From: Microvirga arvi
GTDB lineage: Bacteria > Pseudomonadota > Alphaproteobacteria > Rhizobiales > Beijerinckiaceae
DNA: 64,000 nt
Direction: 5' to 3'
Assembly: GCF_016892765.1 (NCBI RefSeq)
Contig: NZ_JAFEMD010000015.1
Coordinates: forward strand, 1-64,000
Shown here: positions 19,862-28,445 of the stretch, piece by piece
Position numbering within the stretch: the stretch's first letter is position 1
How the letters are laid out: every line of letters begins with the position of its first letter
Notes under the pieces: generated by a model
The model's database searches: none
Seen by the model: the letters and a program-made list of their open reading frames with translations, nothing else
Told to the model about the DNA's origin: nothing
Position numbers and translations under genes: made by a program

Positions 19862-21082
19862 ATGACGCTCACTCCCTCGATAGACTTCCCGGACGATCTC
19901 CTGACCATGGCCCGAAGCCTGGACGCCGAGACCCTGTCGCGCGTCATTGCCCTGCGGGACTGGCTCGTCACGGTGGGAGCGCGGATGGAGGACTCGAACG
20001 AGGTCCTGAACGGCTTTCTCAACCGGCTGATTGATGTGGGACTTCCCATCGACAGGGCGGTCTCGGCCATCGAGGCGCTTCATTCGGAATATGCGGGCAT
20101 CGGCCGGTTCTGGACCCGTGAGGAAGGCACCGTCGTGCGCTACCTGCCTCACGGCGACCGCCGCGAGGACATCTATCAGTCGAGCCCCTTCGCCTATGTG
20201 AACCGCACCGGCCAGTGGCTGATCCTCGATCTGTCAAAGACCCCTGACGATCTCTTTCCCATCGTCCCGGAGCTGAAGGAAGCAGGCTATCAGCAATACG
20301 TCACCATCCCGATCCGCTTCACCAACGGGGCCGAGAACGCGATTTCGTTCGCCACAAGAACGCCGGGCGGCTTCGGCCTGCGCGAGCTGACGATCCTGCG
20401 CATGGTCATCCCGTCCTTCGCCCTCGTGACGGAACTGCGCGCAACGAGCAACCGACTCGACGAAGTGCTGCGCATCTATGTGGGTGATGGTCCCCACAAG
20501 GCTATTCTTTCAGGTGCGATCCAGCGCGGACAGGTGACGCGCATCCGCTCGGCCATCCTCTTCGCCGACATGCGCGACTACACGCACATTTCCTCGACCC
20601 TGAGCCCCGAGAGCGCGGTCGAGCTGCTGAACACATATTTCGACTGCCTCGTGCCTCCTATCGAGGACGAGGGCGGCGAGGTGCTGAAATATCTGGGCGA
20701 CGGCATTCTCGCCATCGTGCGCGACAAGGGCGACGATACGGGAGGGGCGGCGCAATCGGCGCTGACGGCGGCCACGCATGCGCTCCGCCGCGTCGAGGCG
20801 GCGAACAGCGAGGGGCGCTTCCCCGTGCCGATCAGCGTGGGCTTCGCCCTGCATCATGGCGATGCGGCCTATGGCAATGTCGGCTCCGGCCAGCGACTCG
20901 ATTTCACGGTGATCGGGCGCGACGTGAACCTCGCAAGCCGCATCGCAGAGCTGAACAAACGGCTCGCCGAGCCGCTGCTCATGTCCAAGCCTTTCGTCGA
21001 GCACCTGTGGGGCAATCCGACACCGCTCGGTTCTCATGCAGTGGAAGGATTCGAGGAGGCGATCGAGGTCTATCGGCCTTAG
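19862..21082 (+). CDS. Class III adenylate/guanylate cyclase
   Basis: About 406 residues. The C-terminal half (from about residue 215) is a class III nucleotidyl cyclase: ILFADMRDYTHISSTLSPES with a metal Asp, KYLGDGILAIV with the second metal Asp, and GRDVNLASRIAELNK with the transition-state Asn/Arg. The N-terminal 200 residues form a soluble sensor-like region that may be GAF-like but that I cannot assign. No membrane helix is visible. ATG 19862 is chosen over 19814; neither has a strong ribosome site. It overlaps the convergent GST gene by 4 bases at the 3' ends. Confidence 0.88.
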   Translation: MTLTPSIDFPDDLLTMARSLDAETLSRVIALRDWLVTVGARMEDSNEVLNGFLNRLIDVGLPIDRAVSAIEALHSEYAGIGRFWTREEGTVVRYLPHGDRREDIYQSSPFAYVNRTGQWLILDLSKTPDDLFPIVPELKEAGYQQYVTIPIRFTNGAENAISFATRTPGGFGLRELTILRMVIPSFALVTELRATSNRLDEVLRIYVGDGPHKAILSGAIQRGQVTRIRSAILFADMRDYTHISSTLSPESAVELLNTYFDCLVPPIEDEGGEVLKYLGDGILAIVRDKGDDTGGAAQSALTAATHALRRVEAANSEGRFPVPISVGFALHHGDAAYGNVGSGQRLDFTVIGRDVNLASRIAELNKRLAEPLLMSKPFVEHLWGNPTPLGSHAVEGFEEAIEVYRP

Positions 21083-22056
21083 AAACCATCGCGCCCGTGA
21101 GGCGCCTCGAGATCCATGACGGGCCCGAGCGGCACGATGCCCGTCGGATTGATGGTCCTGTGGCTCTCGTAGTAATGGCCCTTGATGTGCGCCATGTCGA
21201 CGGTCTCTGCAATGCCGCCGGTCTGATAGAGATCGCGCAGATAAGCGGACAGATGCGGATAGTCCGCGATCCGGCGCAGGTTGCACTTGAAGTGACCCAC
21301 ATAAACCGGATCGAAGCGCACGAGCGTGGTGAATAATCGGATGTCGGCTTCGGTCAGCCTGCTTCCGCAGAGATAGCGCCGTGAGGACAGGCGGTTGTCG
21401 AGAAAGTCCAATGTCCCGAAGAGTGGGCGGACGGCTTCTTCATAGGCCTGCTGCATCGTCGCAAAGCCTGCCTTGTAAACGCCGTTGTTGACGCTGTCGT
21501 AGATGCGCGCGTTCAGGCTGTCGATCTCAGGCCGCAGATCCTCGGGATAGTAGTCGCCGGGTTTCGCGCCGATCCCGTCGAAGGCGGCGTTCATCATGCG
21601 GATGATCTCGGCGGATTCATTGTTGACGATCGTGCTTTTCGTTTTGTCCCAGAGCACGGGCACGGTGACGCGTCCCGAATAGTCGGGCTTGGCGGCCGTA
21701 TAGACCTGATGCAGGTAGTGCGCTCCATTAATTGGGTCCGGAACGACACCGGGACCCTCCTCGAAGGTCCACCCGTGCTCCAGCATGCGCCAGTGCACGA
21801 CGGAGACGTCGATCATCGATTCCAGCCCTTTCAGCTTGCGCATGATCAGGGTGCGGTGTGCCCAAGGGCAGGCGAGCGAGACGTAGAGGTGATAGCGCCC
21901 GGGCTCAGGCTTGAACCCCCCGTCTCCGGTCGGGCCGGGAGAGCCATCCGCGGTGACCCAGCTCCGGAACACCGCATTCGTGCGCTGGAACCGCCCGCCC
22001 GTGCTCTTGGTGTCATACCACCGGTCCTGCCAGACACCGTCGACAAGCAGACCCAT
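21079..22056 (-). CDS. Glutathionyl-hydroquinone reductase-like (YqjG/ECM4) GST
   Basis: About 325 residues. The omega/xi-class motif with catalytic Cys is SLACPWAHRTLIMRKLKGLE; the substrate-handling motif VVNNESAEIIRM and the C-terminal GST helix domain (LTEADIRLFTTLVRFDPVYV) follow. These enzymes use glutathione to remove GSH from glutathionyl-(chloro)hydroquinones in the cytoplasm. ATG 22056 with GGAGG just upstream is preferred to the GTG at 22068. It is divergent from the tRNA gene. Confidence 0.93.
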   Translation of the reverse strand: MGLLVDGVWQDRWYDTKSTGGRFQRTNAVFRSWVTADGSPGPTGDGGFKPEPGRYHLYVSLACPWAHRTLIMRKLKGLESMIDVSVVHWRMLEHGWTFEEGPGVVPDPINGAHYLHQVYTAAKPDYSGRVTVPVLWDKTKSTIVNNESAEIIRMMNAAFDGIGAKPGDYYPEDLRPEIDSLNARIYDSVNNGVYKAGFATMQQAYEEAVRPLFGTLDFLDNRLSSRRYLCGSRLTEADIRLFTTLVRFDPVYVGHFKCNLRRIADYPHLSAYLRDLYQTGGIAETVDMAHIKGHYYESHRTINPTGIVPLGPVMDLEAPHGRDGF

Positions 22057-22286
22057 CTCATCCTCCACGCACCATGAAAGCAGACAGATGGTCGTTTCCC
22101 GCAGGCTTCAAGGGGAGCGTCCGCCACCTCGGGCATGGGACAGCCGCAACCGAAGGGGCAGGCCAGAACCGGCTTGACGGGGTTCGAGATGTATTCCAGG
22201 AACAGGGCAGGGCCGACCTCGTGCGGTCCCACCCTTGGGTGACGAAAGGTTTGCCTCCGACTGAAGAAAGGCATGCCTTCCCTGAA

Positions 22287-22362
22287 GGGCCTGTAGCTCA
22301 ATGGTTAGAGCCGGCCGCTCATAACGGTCTGGTTGCAGGTTCGAGTCCTGCCGGGCCCACCA
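22287..22362 (+). tRNA. tRNA with CAU anticodon, probably tRNA-Ile2
   Basis: 76-nt cloverleaf with encoded CCA. Acceptor GGGCCTG pairs with CGGGCCC; D stem GCTC/GAGC; anticodon stem GGCCG/CGGTC around loop CTCATAA (anticodon CAU); T arm GCAGG-TTCGAGT-CCTGC. The G1-C72 pair rules out initiator tRNA. The anticodon/variable region (CTCATAA...TCTGGTTGC) resembles E. coli ileX, the lysidine-modified Ile2 reading AUA, more than elongator Met. Accessory genes begin soon after its 3' end. Confidence 0.93.
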
Positions 22363-22570
22363 CTCAGATCATACGCCTGCTTACTTTTGGCTTCTTCTGA
22401 AAAATACATACTATATCAGTGGCTTAGCCGCCCATTCTGGCCATTCAGAGCGTCTCCCGAGGGCTTTGGCGCGCCCTCCAAGCCTCGTCGTCAGCCCAAT
22501 TCTCCGGAACTCCTAACCGCGTTTCCGACCCTCAGGTACCGGCATGCAGGAGACTGGTTCGCACGTGGAC

Positions 22571-22588
22571 AGAGGCTGATTCGCCTCT
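22571..22588. repeat. Small stem-loop
   Basis: AGAGGC / GCCTCT, 6-bp perfect stem with a 6-base loop. Confidence 0.6.
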
Positions 22589-22602
22589 GATATGTTGATT
22601 CT

Positions 22603-22634
22603 GCCTCGCTATGAACGGCCGCTCATAGCGAGGC
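22603..22634. repeat. 12-bp perfect inverted repeat
   Basis: GCCTCGCTATGA and TCATAGCGAGGC are exact reverse complements separated by 8 bases (ACGGCCGC). No T tract follows, so it is not a clear intrinsic terminator; it may be a protein site or a remnant of a mobile element end. Confidence 0.75.
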
Positions 22635-22759
22635 ATGACCCCACAGACTGCGATCTGAGTCTTTGCAGATTGATTCGAGTCCTCTGCCTGCTCCTCCCCA
22701 CGTGAAGCAACAGACTTGTGACGGCATTGAGTGGCGTCGAGCGGCCATCAGGCGTTTTG

Positions 22760-22789
22760 GTGCATACGACTGGCTATAGCTGTATGCAC
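22760..22789. repeat. 8-bp inverted repeat downstream of the AKR-RidA gene
   Basis: GTGCATAC and GTATGCAC with a 14-base spacer, 35 bases beyond the stop of the minus-strand AKR-RidA gene. It may be a transcript-end hairpin or an operator. Confidence 0.6.
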
Positions 22790-22824
22790 AAATCTGCGAT
22801 TGCAGCCCGCTTCAGTCGAAGTGT

Positions 22825-24291
22825 CTAACCGATGACAGCTTCAGCCTCGATCTCAACCGCGTACTCCCCAACCAAGCGCGAGATCTCAAGCAATGTATTT
22901 GCAGGTCTCACGGCTCCGAAGTACCGACCATGCACCCGGGAAACGGGCTCCCAGTCATCTGCATTGCTGAGATAGACACGCGTTCGGATTGTGTCCGCGA
23001 GCGTTCCGCCCAGAGAGGCGATGCTCGCTGCGATCTTATCCAGGATGTAGACCGCCTGTCCTTCGGCATCGCCAGGACAGATGATTTCACCTGTGCCGTG
23101 GGTGGCCGTGGTTCCGCTGACAAGAATGCGATTGCCGATCCGCACTGCACGGCTGTAGCCACAGATGGGCTCCCAGACGCTGCCGGAATCAATACGCAGG
23201 CGGTCGGGACGCCCGTCGATTGGGACTGCCGCGAACACCGGCGGAAAGCTCTCGAGGTGATCGCTGAGATCGCCGGACGCGGTAAGGAAAGGCGGGCGAC
23301 GGTACTCGTCACCGCAATCCCCTGGGATACGCCGAGTGGACACCAAAGCCTCGTCGATCCGCTGTTTGTCATCTTCGCCCAATGAGAACGAAAACAGGGC
23401 TGCATTGTCGGCCCGGTGCTCGCGCTCTCCCAGCCGAGCCCCAACGATGACAGCCGCAACGGCCGGCTGTTCGAGCACCCAGCGCGTGGCCACATTGGCA
23501 ACGGACACGCCGTGCTTGCGAGCAATCTCCTGCAAGGCCGCCAGGATCGTCTGGAGAGACGACCACCCTCCGATGGTGTCGATGAAGCGCTTGTACTTCG
23601 ACTTGCTCCAATCCTCAACGGACGTCGGCTCCGGCGCACCCACCCAGCGGTCCGTCAAGAAGCCGCCTCCGAGCGTACCGTAGGCCAGCAGACGCACGCC
23701 GGTAGCGAGACAGAAAGCGCTCATGCTCTCCGCGGCGCGGCGGTCGAGAAGGGAGAAGGAGACCTGGTTCGACACGATCGGGACGCCGTGCTTCACCAGC
23801 AGACGCAGGTGGTCGGTATCGAAGTTCGTCACGCCGAGATGGAGAATGCGCCCTTCACGCTGCAGCGCGACAAGCTCCTTCATGGCATCGATATAGCCGG
23901 GGTGTTCGAACATCCACCAATGGAACTGCAGAAGGTCAATGGTTTCGACGCCAAGGCGCTCCAAGCGCTCGGCAATGCCAGCCCGCACGACGTCCGCGGT
24001 CATCGGCCCGGGCGTGGGACACCATTTGGTGAAGGCCGCCGGGCGCCGCTGCTCAGACCCAACCTGCATGCTCAAAAATCGGCCGGTGATCAGCTCCGCA
24101 CTTCCGTAGTGGTCAGCCATATCGAAGCTGTCAAAGCCGTCGCGGGCGTAGTCAGCCATGGCGGATGCTGCAGCGTCGCGGTCCAAAAGGCGGCCGTTCC
24201 GTTCCATATCGGCCACTTGCCAGAGGCCTGTGACCACTCGGCTGATCTCGAGCCCGGGTGCGAGCAGTGTCCGATCGGGGCGAAGGGGCAT
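22825..24291 (-). CDS. Aldo/keto reductase fused to a RidA (YjgF) domain
   Basis: About 488 residues. Residues 1-325 are an NAD(P)H-dependent aldo/keto reductase with the catalytic tetrad visible: Asp and Tyr in FDMADHYGSAE, Lys in AFTKW, His in DLLQFHWW. Residues 355-488 form a RidA-like domain (GNRILVSGTTATHGTG, TRVYLSNADDW, closing VEIEAEAVIG). Where E. coli RidA has the catalytic Arg105 (PARS), this has PANT, so canonical enamine deaminase activity is doubtful. ATG 24291 is chosen because GGAG lies 6 bases before it; TTG 24306 and ATG 24297 are alternatives. It is the last gene of the minus-strand run and a paralogue of the reductase at 26196-27245. Confidence 0.9.
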   Translation of the reverse strand: MPLRPDRTLLAPGLEISRVVTGLWQVADMERNGRLLDRDAAASAMADYARDGFDSFDMADHYGSAELITGRFLSMQVGSEQRRPAAFTKWCPTPGPMTADVVRAGIAERLERLGVETIDLLQFHWWMFEHPGYIDAMKELVALQREGRILHLGVTNFDTDHLRLLVKHGVPIVSNQVSFSLLDRRAAESMSAFCLATGVRLLAYGTLGGGFLTDRWVGAPEPTSVEDWSKSKYKRFIDTIGGWSSLQTILAALQEIARKHGVSVANVATRWVLEQPAVAAVIVGARLGEREHRADNAALFSFSLGEDDKQRIDEALVSTRRIPGDCGDEYRRPPFLTASGDLSDHLESFPPVFAAVPIDGRPDRLRIDSGSVWEPICGYSRAVRIGNRILVSGTTATHGTGEIICPGDAEGQAVYILDKIAASIASLGGTLADTIRTRVYLSNADDWEPVSRVHGRYFGAVRPANTLLEISRLVGEYAVEIEAEAVIG

Positions 24292-24360
24292 GGTCATCTC
24301 CGTCAAAAAGGCGAAGGCTCCGCGCCGGGCGCGGAGCCTGTGTCAACGACGAAACAGGTT

Positions 24361-25632
24361 TTAGCGCGACGGGATCTTGGCCTTTATGGCATTGACCTCA
24401 TCGACTCCCATCTGGCCTACGGTCGTGATCTCACCGTTCTGAATCCGCCACAGACGGAAGGGGCCGGTGATATCGCCATACTGGTCGAAGCTCACAGGTC
24501 CGATGACGCCCTCGTAGTGCACCGGCTTGCCCTCCTTGATGAGCTGGAGCGCCTTCTTGAAGCCCTCTGGGCCGGCATGGATCACTTCGCCATTGCTCCC
24601 GGTGACCTTGCGAATGGCGTCGCGGATGGCCGCCGCTTCAAACTTGCCGGCCTGAGCGACCGCAAGACCGAGAATTGCCGCCGCATCATAAGCTCTGTCG
24701 GCGGCGGGGGCATTGGCGTCAAAGCCGCCGGACATTGCCGGATAGGCCTTTGCAAAGTGCTCGGTCGAGGGTGTCGTGGTGGTGCCCGACGAGGTCCCAA
24801 AGGCATCGTTCAGATAGCGCGGCCCGACGTCGCGGATGAAGTCCGCGCTGTTCATGCCATCGTTCAGGAGAAACTTCGCGGCGCCGCCCTGCGAGATCCA
24901 GGTGCGTGCGATTGCCGTGCCGTCGCCGGGATAGGAGACGAGGTAAAGGGCAGGTGGATCTCCCTCGATACCGCGAGTGACCTCCGGCGCATAGGAGGCC
25001 TGGCCCTGGTTGTAGGGCGTTATGGATGTGATCTGGCCCCCAAGCGCCTCATAGGCACGCTTGAACTCCGCCACCATGTTCACGCCGAAGTCGTTATTGA
25101 CGTGAATGACCGCAATCTTCTTCAGGCCTTGATCGATCGCGTACTTCGCGGCCGCTGTGCCTTGGAGCGCATCCGATGTGATGGTGCGGAAGAAAACGCC
25201 GTTGGTCTTCCCCTCTTGCGCAGTCCGCGTGAGCGTCGGCGACGAGGAGGCGGGCGAGATTTGAACGACGTTCGCCGGCGCCGTCACCGAGGTCAGAATG
25301 GGCAACGACACCGAGGATATGATGCCGCCGATGATCGCCGGCACGCGCTTGAGGTCAACGAGTTGCCGGGCTTGGTCGACCGCAACCGAACCTTGGCTCT
25401 GCGAATCCCGAAGGTCTGTGGCGAGCTGGCACCCAGCGGCGCCGCCGGCCTCGTTGATCTCCTTAAAGGCAAGCTCGATGGATTTGGCTGCAGCCTGGCC
25501 GAAGCGCCCGGCCGGACCGGTCAGCTCCACGACAACGCCGACCGTGTGCGTACAAGGCTGCTGTGCCAATGCTGGCAGCGGCGCGAGAGCGATCGCGAGG
25601 CTGGCGGCTGAAACAATGGATGTAAAGCGCAC
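24361..25632 (-). CDS. ABC transporter substrate-binding protein, branched-chain amino acid (LivJ) type
   Basis: About 423 residues. Signal peptide with cleavage after PALA, then the type I periplasmic binding fold (VGVVVELTGPAGRFGQAA, RDSQSQGSVAVDQARQLVD). Proteins of this family deliver amino acids, amides, aromatic acids or urea to LivHMGF transporters. The GTG at 25632 is preferred because AGGGAG then has good spacing; GTG 25641 would sit almost on the ribosome site. It is on the opposite strand from livGFHM (27687-31061), which lack another binding protein, so the five most likely form one importer. Confidence 0.92.
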   Translation of the reverse strand: MRFTSIVSAASLAIALAPLPALAQQPCTHTVGVVVELTGPAGRFGQAAAKSIELAFKEINEAGGAAGCQLATDLRDSQSQGSVAVDQARQLVDLKRVPAIIGGIISSVSLPILTSVTAPANVVQISPASSSPTLTRTAQEGKTNGVFFRTITSDALQGTAAAKYAIDQGLKKIAVIHVNNDFGVNMVAEFKRAYEALGGQITSITPYNQGQASYAPEVTRGIEGDPPALYLVSYPGDGTAIARTWISQGGAAKFLLNDGMNSADFIRDVGPRYLNDAFGTSSGTTTTPSTEHFAKAYPAMSGGFDANAPAADRAYDAAAILGLAVAQAGKFEAAAIRDAIRKVTGSNGEVIHAGPEGFKKALQLIKEGKPVHYEGVIGPVSFDQYGDITGPFRLWRIQNGEITTVGQMGVDEVNAIKAKIPSR

Positions 25633-25755
25633 GGTGAACACTCTCCCTTGGTCTGATCCGCCGGAGCGGGTTCTGACGTCACTTGCCCCTCCTGGCCAAC
25701 AGACAGTGTTTCGTCTCGGCGGCCGTTTGGCAAGTGTGGCGAGCTGGAACGGTCC

Positions 25756-26199
25756 TCAAGAGCTCGGACTGATCCAAGTCTCGTGCAGGGCAAGCCATCG
25801 CACACGCTGCCCGCTCTCAATCGAGACGTCAAACAGGGCAGTCGATTGGCGGCGGGTGACGACGTCGCCCACCGTTTGCTCCTCGACATAGCCGAGAAGG
25901 ACGAGCGGTGGTCGCAGGAGCAGGAGTTCTGGCTCGGCAATGGCAATGTGGAACGGGCCCTGGTTTGCCCTGGTCCCGTGAGTTTCCCATAGCCACCCGA
26001 TCACATCCGATCGCTGAAGCCTCCGGCCACTGGGAGACACGATGGTGAACTCCTCGCCCAGACTGCTCTCCACGCGGGAAAATACGGTGCCCGTGTTCTC
26101 GGCCGTTCCGCTGAGCCATGCCTCGAAGAAGGCATGCAGGTCGGCGATCTCTCTCAGTGCGGCCTGGGCGAGGGGGTGGTCGAGTTCCACGAGGGTCAC
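25756..26199 (-). CDS. NTF2-like/DUF4440-type small protein
   Basis: 147 residues with a SnoaL/NTF2-like layout: N-terminal helices (IADLHAFFEAWLSG), a strand-turn core (FTIVSPSGRRLQRSDVIGWL) and a C-terminal strand ending LALHETWIS. I infer the cone-shaped fold used by small hydratases, isomerases and ligand-binding subunits; the function is unknown. Its start overlaps the reductase stop by 4 bases, so the two are coupled. Confidence 0.75.
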   Translation of the reverse strand: MTLVELDHPLAQAALREIADLHAFFEAWLSGTAENTGTVFSRVESSLGEEFTIVSPSGRRLQRSDVIGWLWETHGTRANQGPFHIAIAEPELLLLRPPLVLLGYVEEQTVGDVVTRRQSTALFDVSIESGQRVRWLALHETWISPSS

Positions 26200-27245
26200 G
26201 CTTCGTTGAGGTTGTAATGCATGATGCGACCGTGCCGTCCCTCCCGGTCGCGCTCGAGCGTATAGGTGTCCCCCTGGGGGCCGGACTTTTTTACGAGGAT
26301 CCTGTCGATGGCGGCCCGATCCTCCTCATCGAGGGCGAGCCGGAACACATCGAGATTGTCGGGCAGGTGCTCGGCATAGCGGGCGCCGATGATGGCGCCT
26401 GCCACTGCGGGCTGGTCCAAGACCCATCGGGTGGCCACCGCCGTTAGGCTGACCCCGTGCTTGCGGCCGATCTCCCGCAAGGTGCCGAGCAGGTTCTGGA
26501 ACAGGGACCAGCCGCCAAAATCGTCGATGATGAGCTTGTACTTGACCAGCGAACGGTTGGAGAAGGGTTCCTGCGGCTCCGGGATGCCGAGCCACCGCTC
26601 CGAAAGAAAGCCGCCCGCCACCGTCCCGTAGCACAGGAGCTTCATGTCGCGCTCCTGGCACAGCGCAGCAAGGCCGTTTTCGGGCCTCTGGTCGAGAAGC
26701 GAATACTGGACCTGCATCGACACGAGCGGCACCCCCGCGTCGAGCAGGGCTCGCGTATGAGGTGTGTCGAAGTTGGTGCCGCCGATCTGGTGGATCTTCC
26801 CCTCGTCCTGGAGTTCCTTGAGGATGAGTGCAGTCTCGACGGCGCCTGGAACGGCGTAGTTCCACCAGTGGAACTGCACCAGATCGAGACGCTCTATCCT
26901 GAGCCGCTGGAGCGAGCGGTCGATGATCTCGCGCACATAGGCACGGTCGACACGGGAGAGGGCATCCCAGTCCGGTACGAACTTCGTGTGCACCTTGAAG
27001 TTCTTCAGCGCTTCGGAGCCGCGCTCTGCAAGCATCCGCTCGCGGAAGCGCCCGATCATCTCTTCGACGCCGGTGTAGATGTCGGCACAGTCGAAGGTCG
27101 TGACCCCCGCATCCACGAAGGCAGCCATATCGGCGATCGCCCGCTCGGCCTCGATGGCGCCATGCCCGCCGGCGAGCTGCCAGCCCCCGCGCAGCATGCG
27201 GGAGATCCGGTAGCCCGGGGCGAGCTCAATGGTTTCGACGGTCAT
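26196..27245 (-). CDS. Aldo/keto reductase
   Basis: 349-residue TIM-barrel oxidoreductase. Tetrad: Asp and Tyr in FDCADIYTGVEE, Lys in VHTKFVPD, His in DLVQFHWWNY. It shares the unusual QFHWW, TNFDT and SLLD motifs with the AKR part of the fusion at 22825-24291, so the two are paralogues within one operon, perhaps acting on successive or alternative carbonyl intermediates. It overlaps both neighbours by 4 bases (ATGA with TIGR04076 upstream and with the NTF2-like gene downstream). Confidence 0.92.
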   Translation of the reverse strand: MTVETIELAPGYRISRMLRGGWQLAGGHGAIEAERAIADMAAFVDAGVTTFDCADIYTGVEEMIGRFRERMLAERGSEALKNFKVHTKFVPDWDALSRVDRAYVREIIDRSLQRLRIERLDLVQFHWWNYAVPGAVETALILKELQDEGKIHQIGGTNFDTPHTRALLDAGVPLVSMQVQYSLLDQRPENGLAALCQERDMKLLCYGTVAGGFLSERWLGIPEPQEPFSNRSLVKYKLIIDDFGGWSLFQNLLGTLREIGRKHGVSLTAVATRWVLDQPAVAGAIIGARYAEHLPDNLDVFRLALDEEDRAAIDRILVKKSGPQGDTYTLERDREGRHGRIMHYNLNEA

Positions 27246-27592
27246 GTCTGGCCTTCATTGGGCAAGGGTAGGGCCGTGACCTCCGAGTGGCGGAACACGC
27301 GCTTCGCCATCCGGCTGATCCGGAACCGGCTCGGACAGTTGGGGTCTGGGCAGGCGACCTCGGCATCCGTGGACATCCAGTCGTTCGGATGAGTGGCGCG
27401 CTGCTTCGCGGGGAGGAGCGGCAGGAGTGCTGCAAGCGAATAGATAGAGAAACCTTGGCCCGGGGGGAGATGAAGCATCTCGCCCTTAAGCTCAAAGAAG
27501 TCGCCGGGCTTGGCCCCACAATACAGCGTGGCGCCTTCCGGGGCGACGACCTCCACCCTCAGGTCGTAGAGCTCGAAGGAATCATCCGACAC
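27242..27592 (-). CDS. TIGR04076-family protein
   Basis: 116 residues. The run SLAALLPLLPAKQRATHPND, then WMSTDAEVACPDPNCPSRF, is characteristic of TIGR04076, a small family of unknown function that often sits beside aldo/keto reductases. Three or four Cys could bind metal. It is the first gene of the minus-strand operon; the 94 bases between it and livG must hold promoters for both directions. Confidence 0.85.
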   Translation of the reverse strand: MSDDSFELYDLRVEVVAPEGATLYCGAKPGDFFELKGEMLHLPPGQGFSIYSLAALLPLLPAKQRATHPNDWMSTDAEVACPDPNCPSRFRISRMAKRVFRHSEVTALPLPNEGQT

Positions 27593-27686
27593 GGGACAAC
27601 GTCCATTGCCTGTTGCACGTGTGCATTGTCATGACGCAAAATCGCCGCCCTCGCAACATGGCCCAGTCGGGGACTTGGTTCCGCTC

Positions 27687-28445
27687 ATGCTGACAGCCCA
27701 GTCGATTACCAAGACCTTCGGCGGCAACCGCGCCGTCGATGAGGTGTCGTTCACGATCAAGAAGGGTACGATCACGGGCCTCATCGGGCCGAATGGGGCA
27801 GGCAAGACAACCCTCTTCAACTGCTTGGCGGGCCTGTTCCCGCCGACGTCCGGATCTCTCACTCTCGAGGGGGAGCGGATCGACGGACTCTCGCCGGACC
27901 GGATCTTCGCTAAGGGACTCGCCCGAACGTTTCAGATCCCCAGGCCATTCCCCGAGATGACGGTTCTGGAGAACGTTATGGTGGCACCATTGCACCAGCG
28001 GGGCGAGCGGTTCTGGACCAATTGGCTCACGCCGGGCCGTGTGGCCGCCGAGGAACGGACACTGGCGGCTGCAGCCCGGCACTGGATCGACTTTGTGGGC
28101 CTGTCCCATCTCGCCGATCAGCCGGCCCGCGTCCTGTCCGGTGGGCAGCGCAAACTCCTGGAGCTCGCTCGGGTTCTCGTGGCCAAGCCGCGCTTGATCC
28201 TGCTCGACGAACCGGGAGCTGGAGTCAATCCTGTGCTGTTGGACGCGATTGTCGACCGGATCGTGAATCTCAACCGACAGGGCGTCACGTTCTTGGTCAT
28301 CGAGCACAACATGGATCTGGTGATGAACCTGTGCAGTCCCATCATGGTCATGGCGCAGGGGCGCCTTCTGATGGCCGGAACGGCGCAGGAGGTCCGTGAC
28401 GATCCGAGGGTGGTCGAGGCCTATCTCGGCGGAGCCCTGGCGTGA
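27687..28445 (+). CDS. livG: ABC transporter ATP-binding protein, LivG type
   Basis: 252 residues: Walker A GPNGAGKTT, signature LSGGQRKLLELARVL, Walker B LILLDEPGAGVNP. The LivG-type C-terminal extension is present. It powers uptake through the LivH/LivM-like permeases downstream. ATG 27687 (MLTAQSITKTFGG) is the family start; the open frame upstream is not coding. It overlaps livF by 4 bases. Confidence 0.95.
   Translation: MLTAQSITKTFGGNRAVDEVSFTIKKGTITGLIGPNGAGKTTLFNCLAGLFPPTSGSLTLEGERIDGLSPDRIFAKGLARTFQIPRPFPEMTVLENVMVAPLHQRGERFWTNWLTPGRVAAEERTLAAAARHWIDFVGLSHLADQPARVLSGGQRKLLELARVLVAKPRLILLDEPGAGVNPVLLDAIVDRIVNLNRQGVTFLVIEHNMDLVMNLCSPIMVMAQGRLLMAGTAQEVRDDPRVVEAYLGGALA

Larger units (their letters stand above)
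22363..22824. other. Gene-free stretch with several hairpins after the tRNA
   Basis: 462 bases with no convincing gene. It holds three perfect stem-loops (22571-22588, 22603-22634, 22760-22789). A T-loop-like string (TTCGAGTCCT, 22674-22683) recalls the tRNA but no cloverleaf surrounds it. Confidence 0.6.

Noticed and set aside
22664..22702. Possible second tRNA fragment (TTCGAGTCCT, then ...CCCCA)
   Set aside because: The T-loop-like string is preceded by A rather than the needed G53, and no acceptor, D or anticodon arm can be folded around it.
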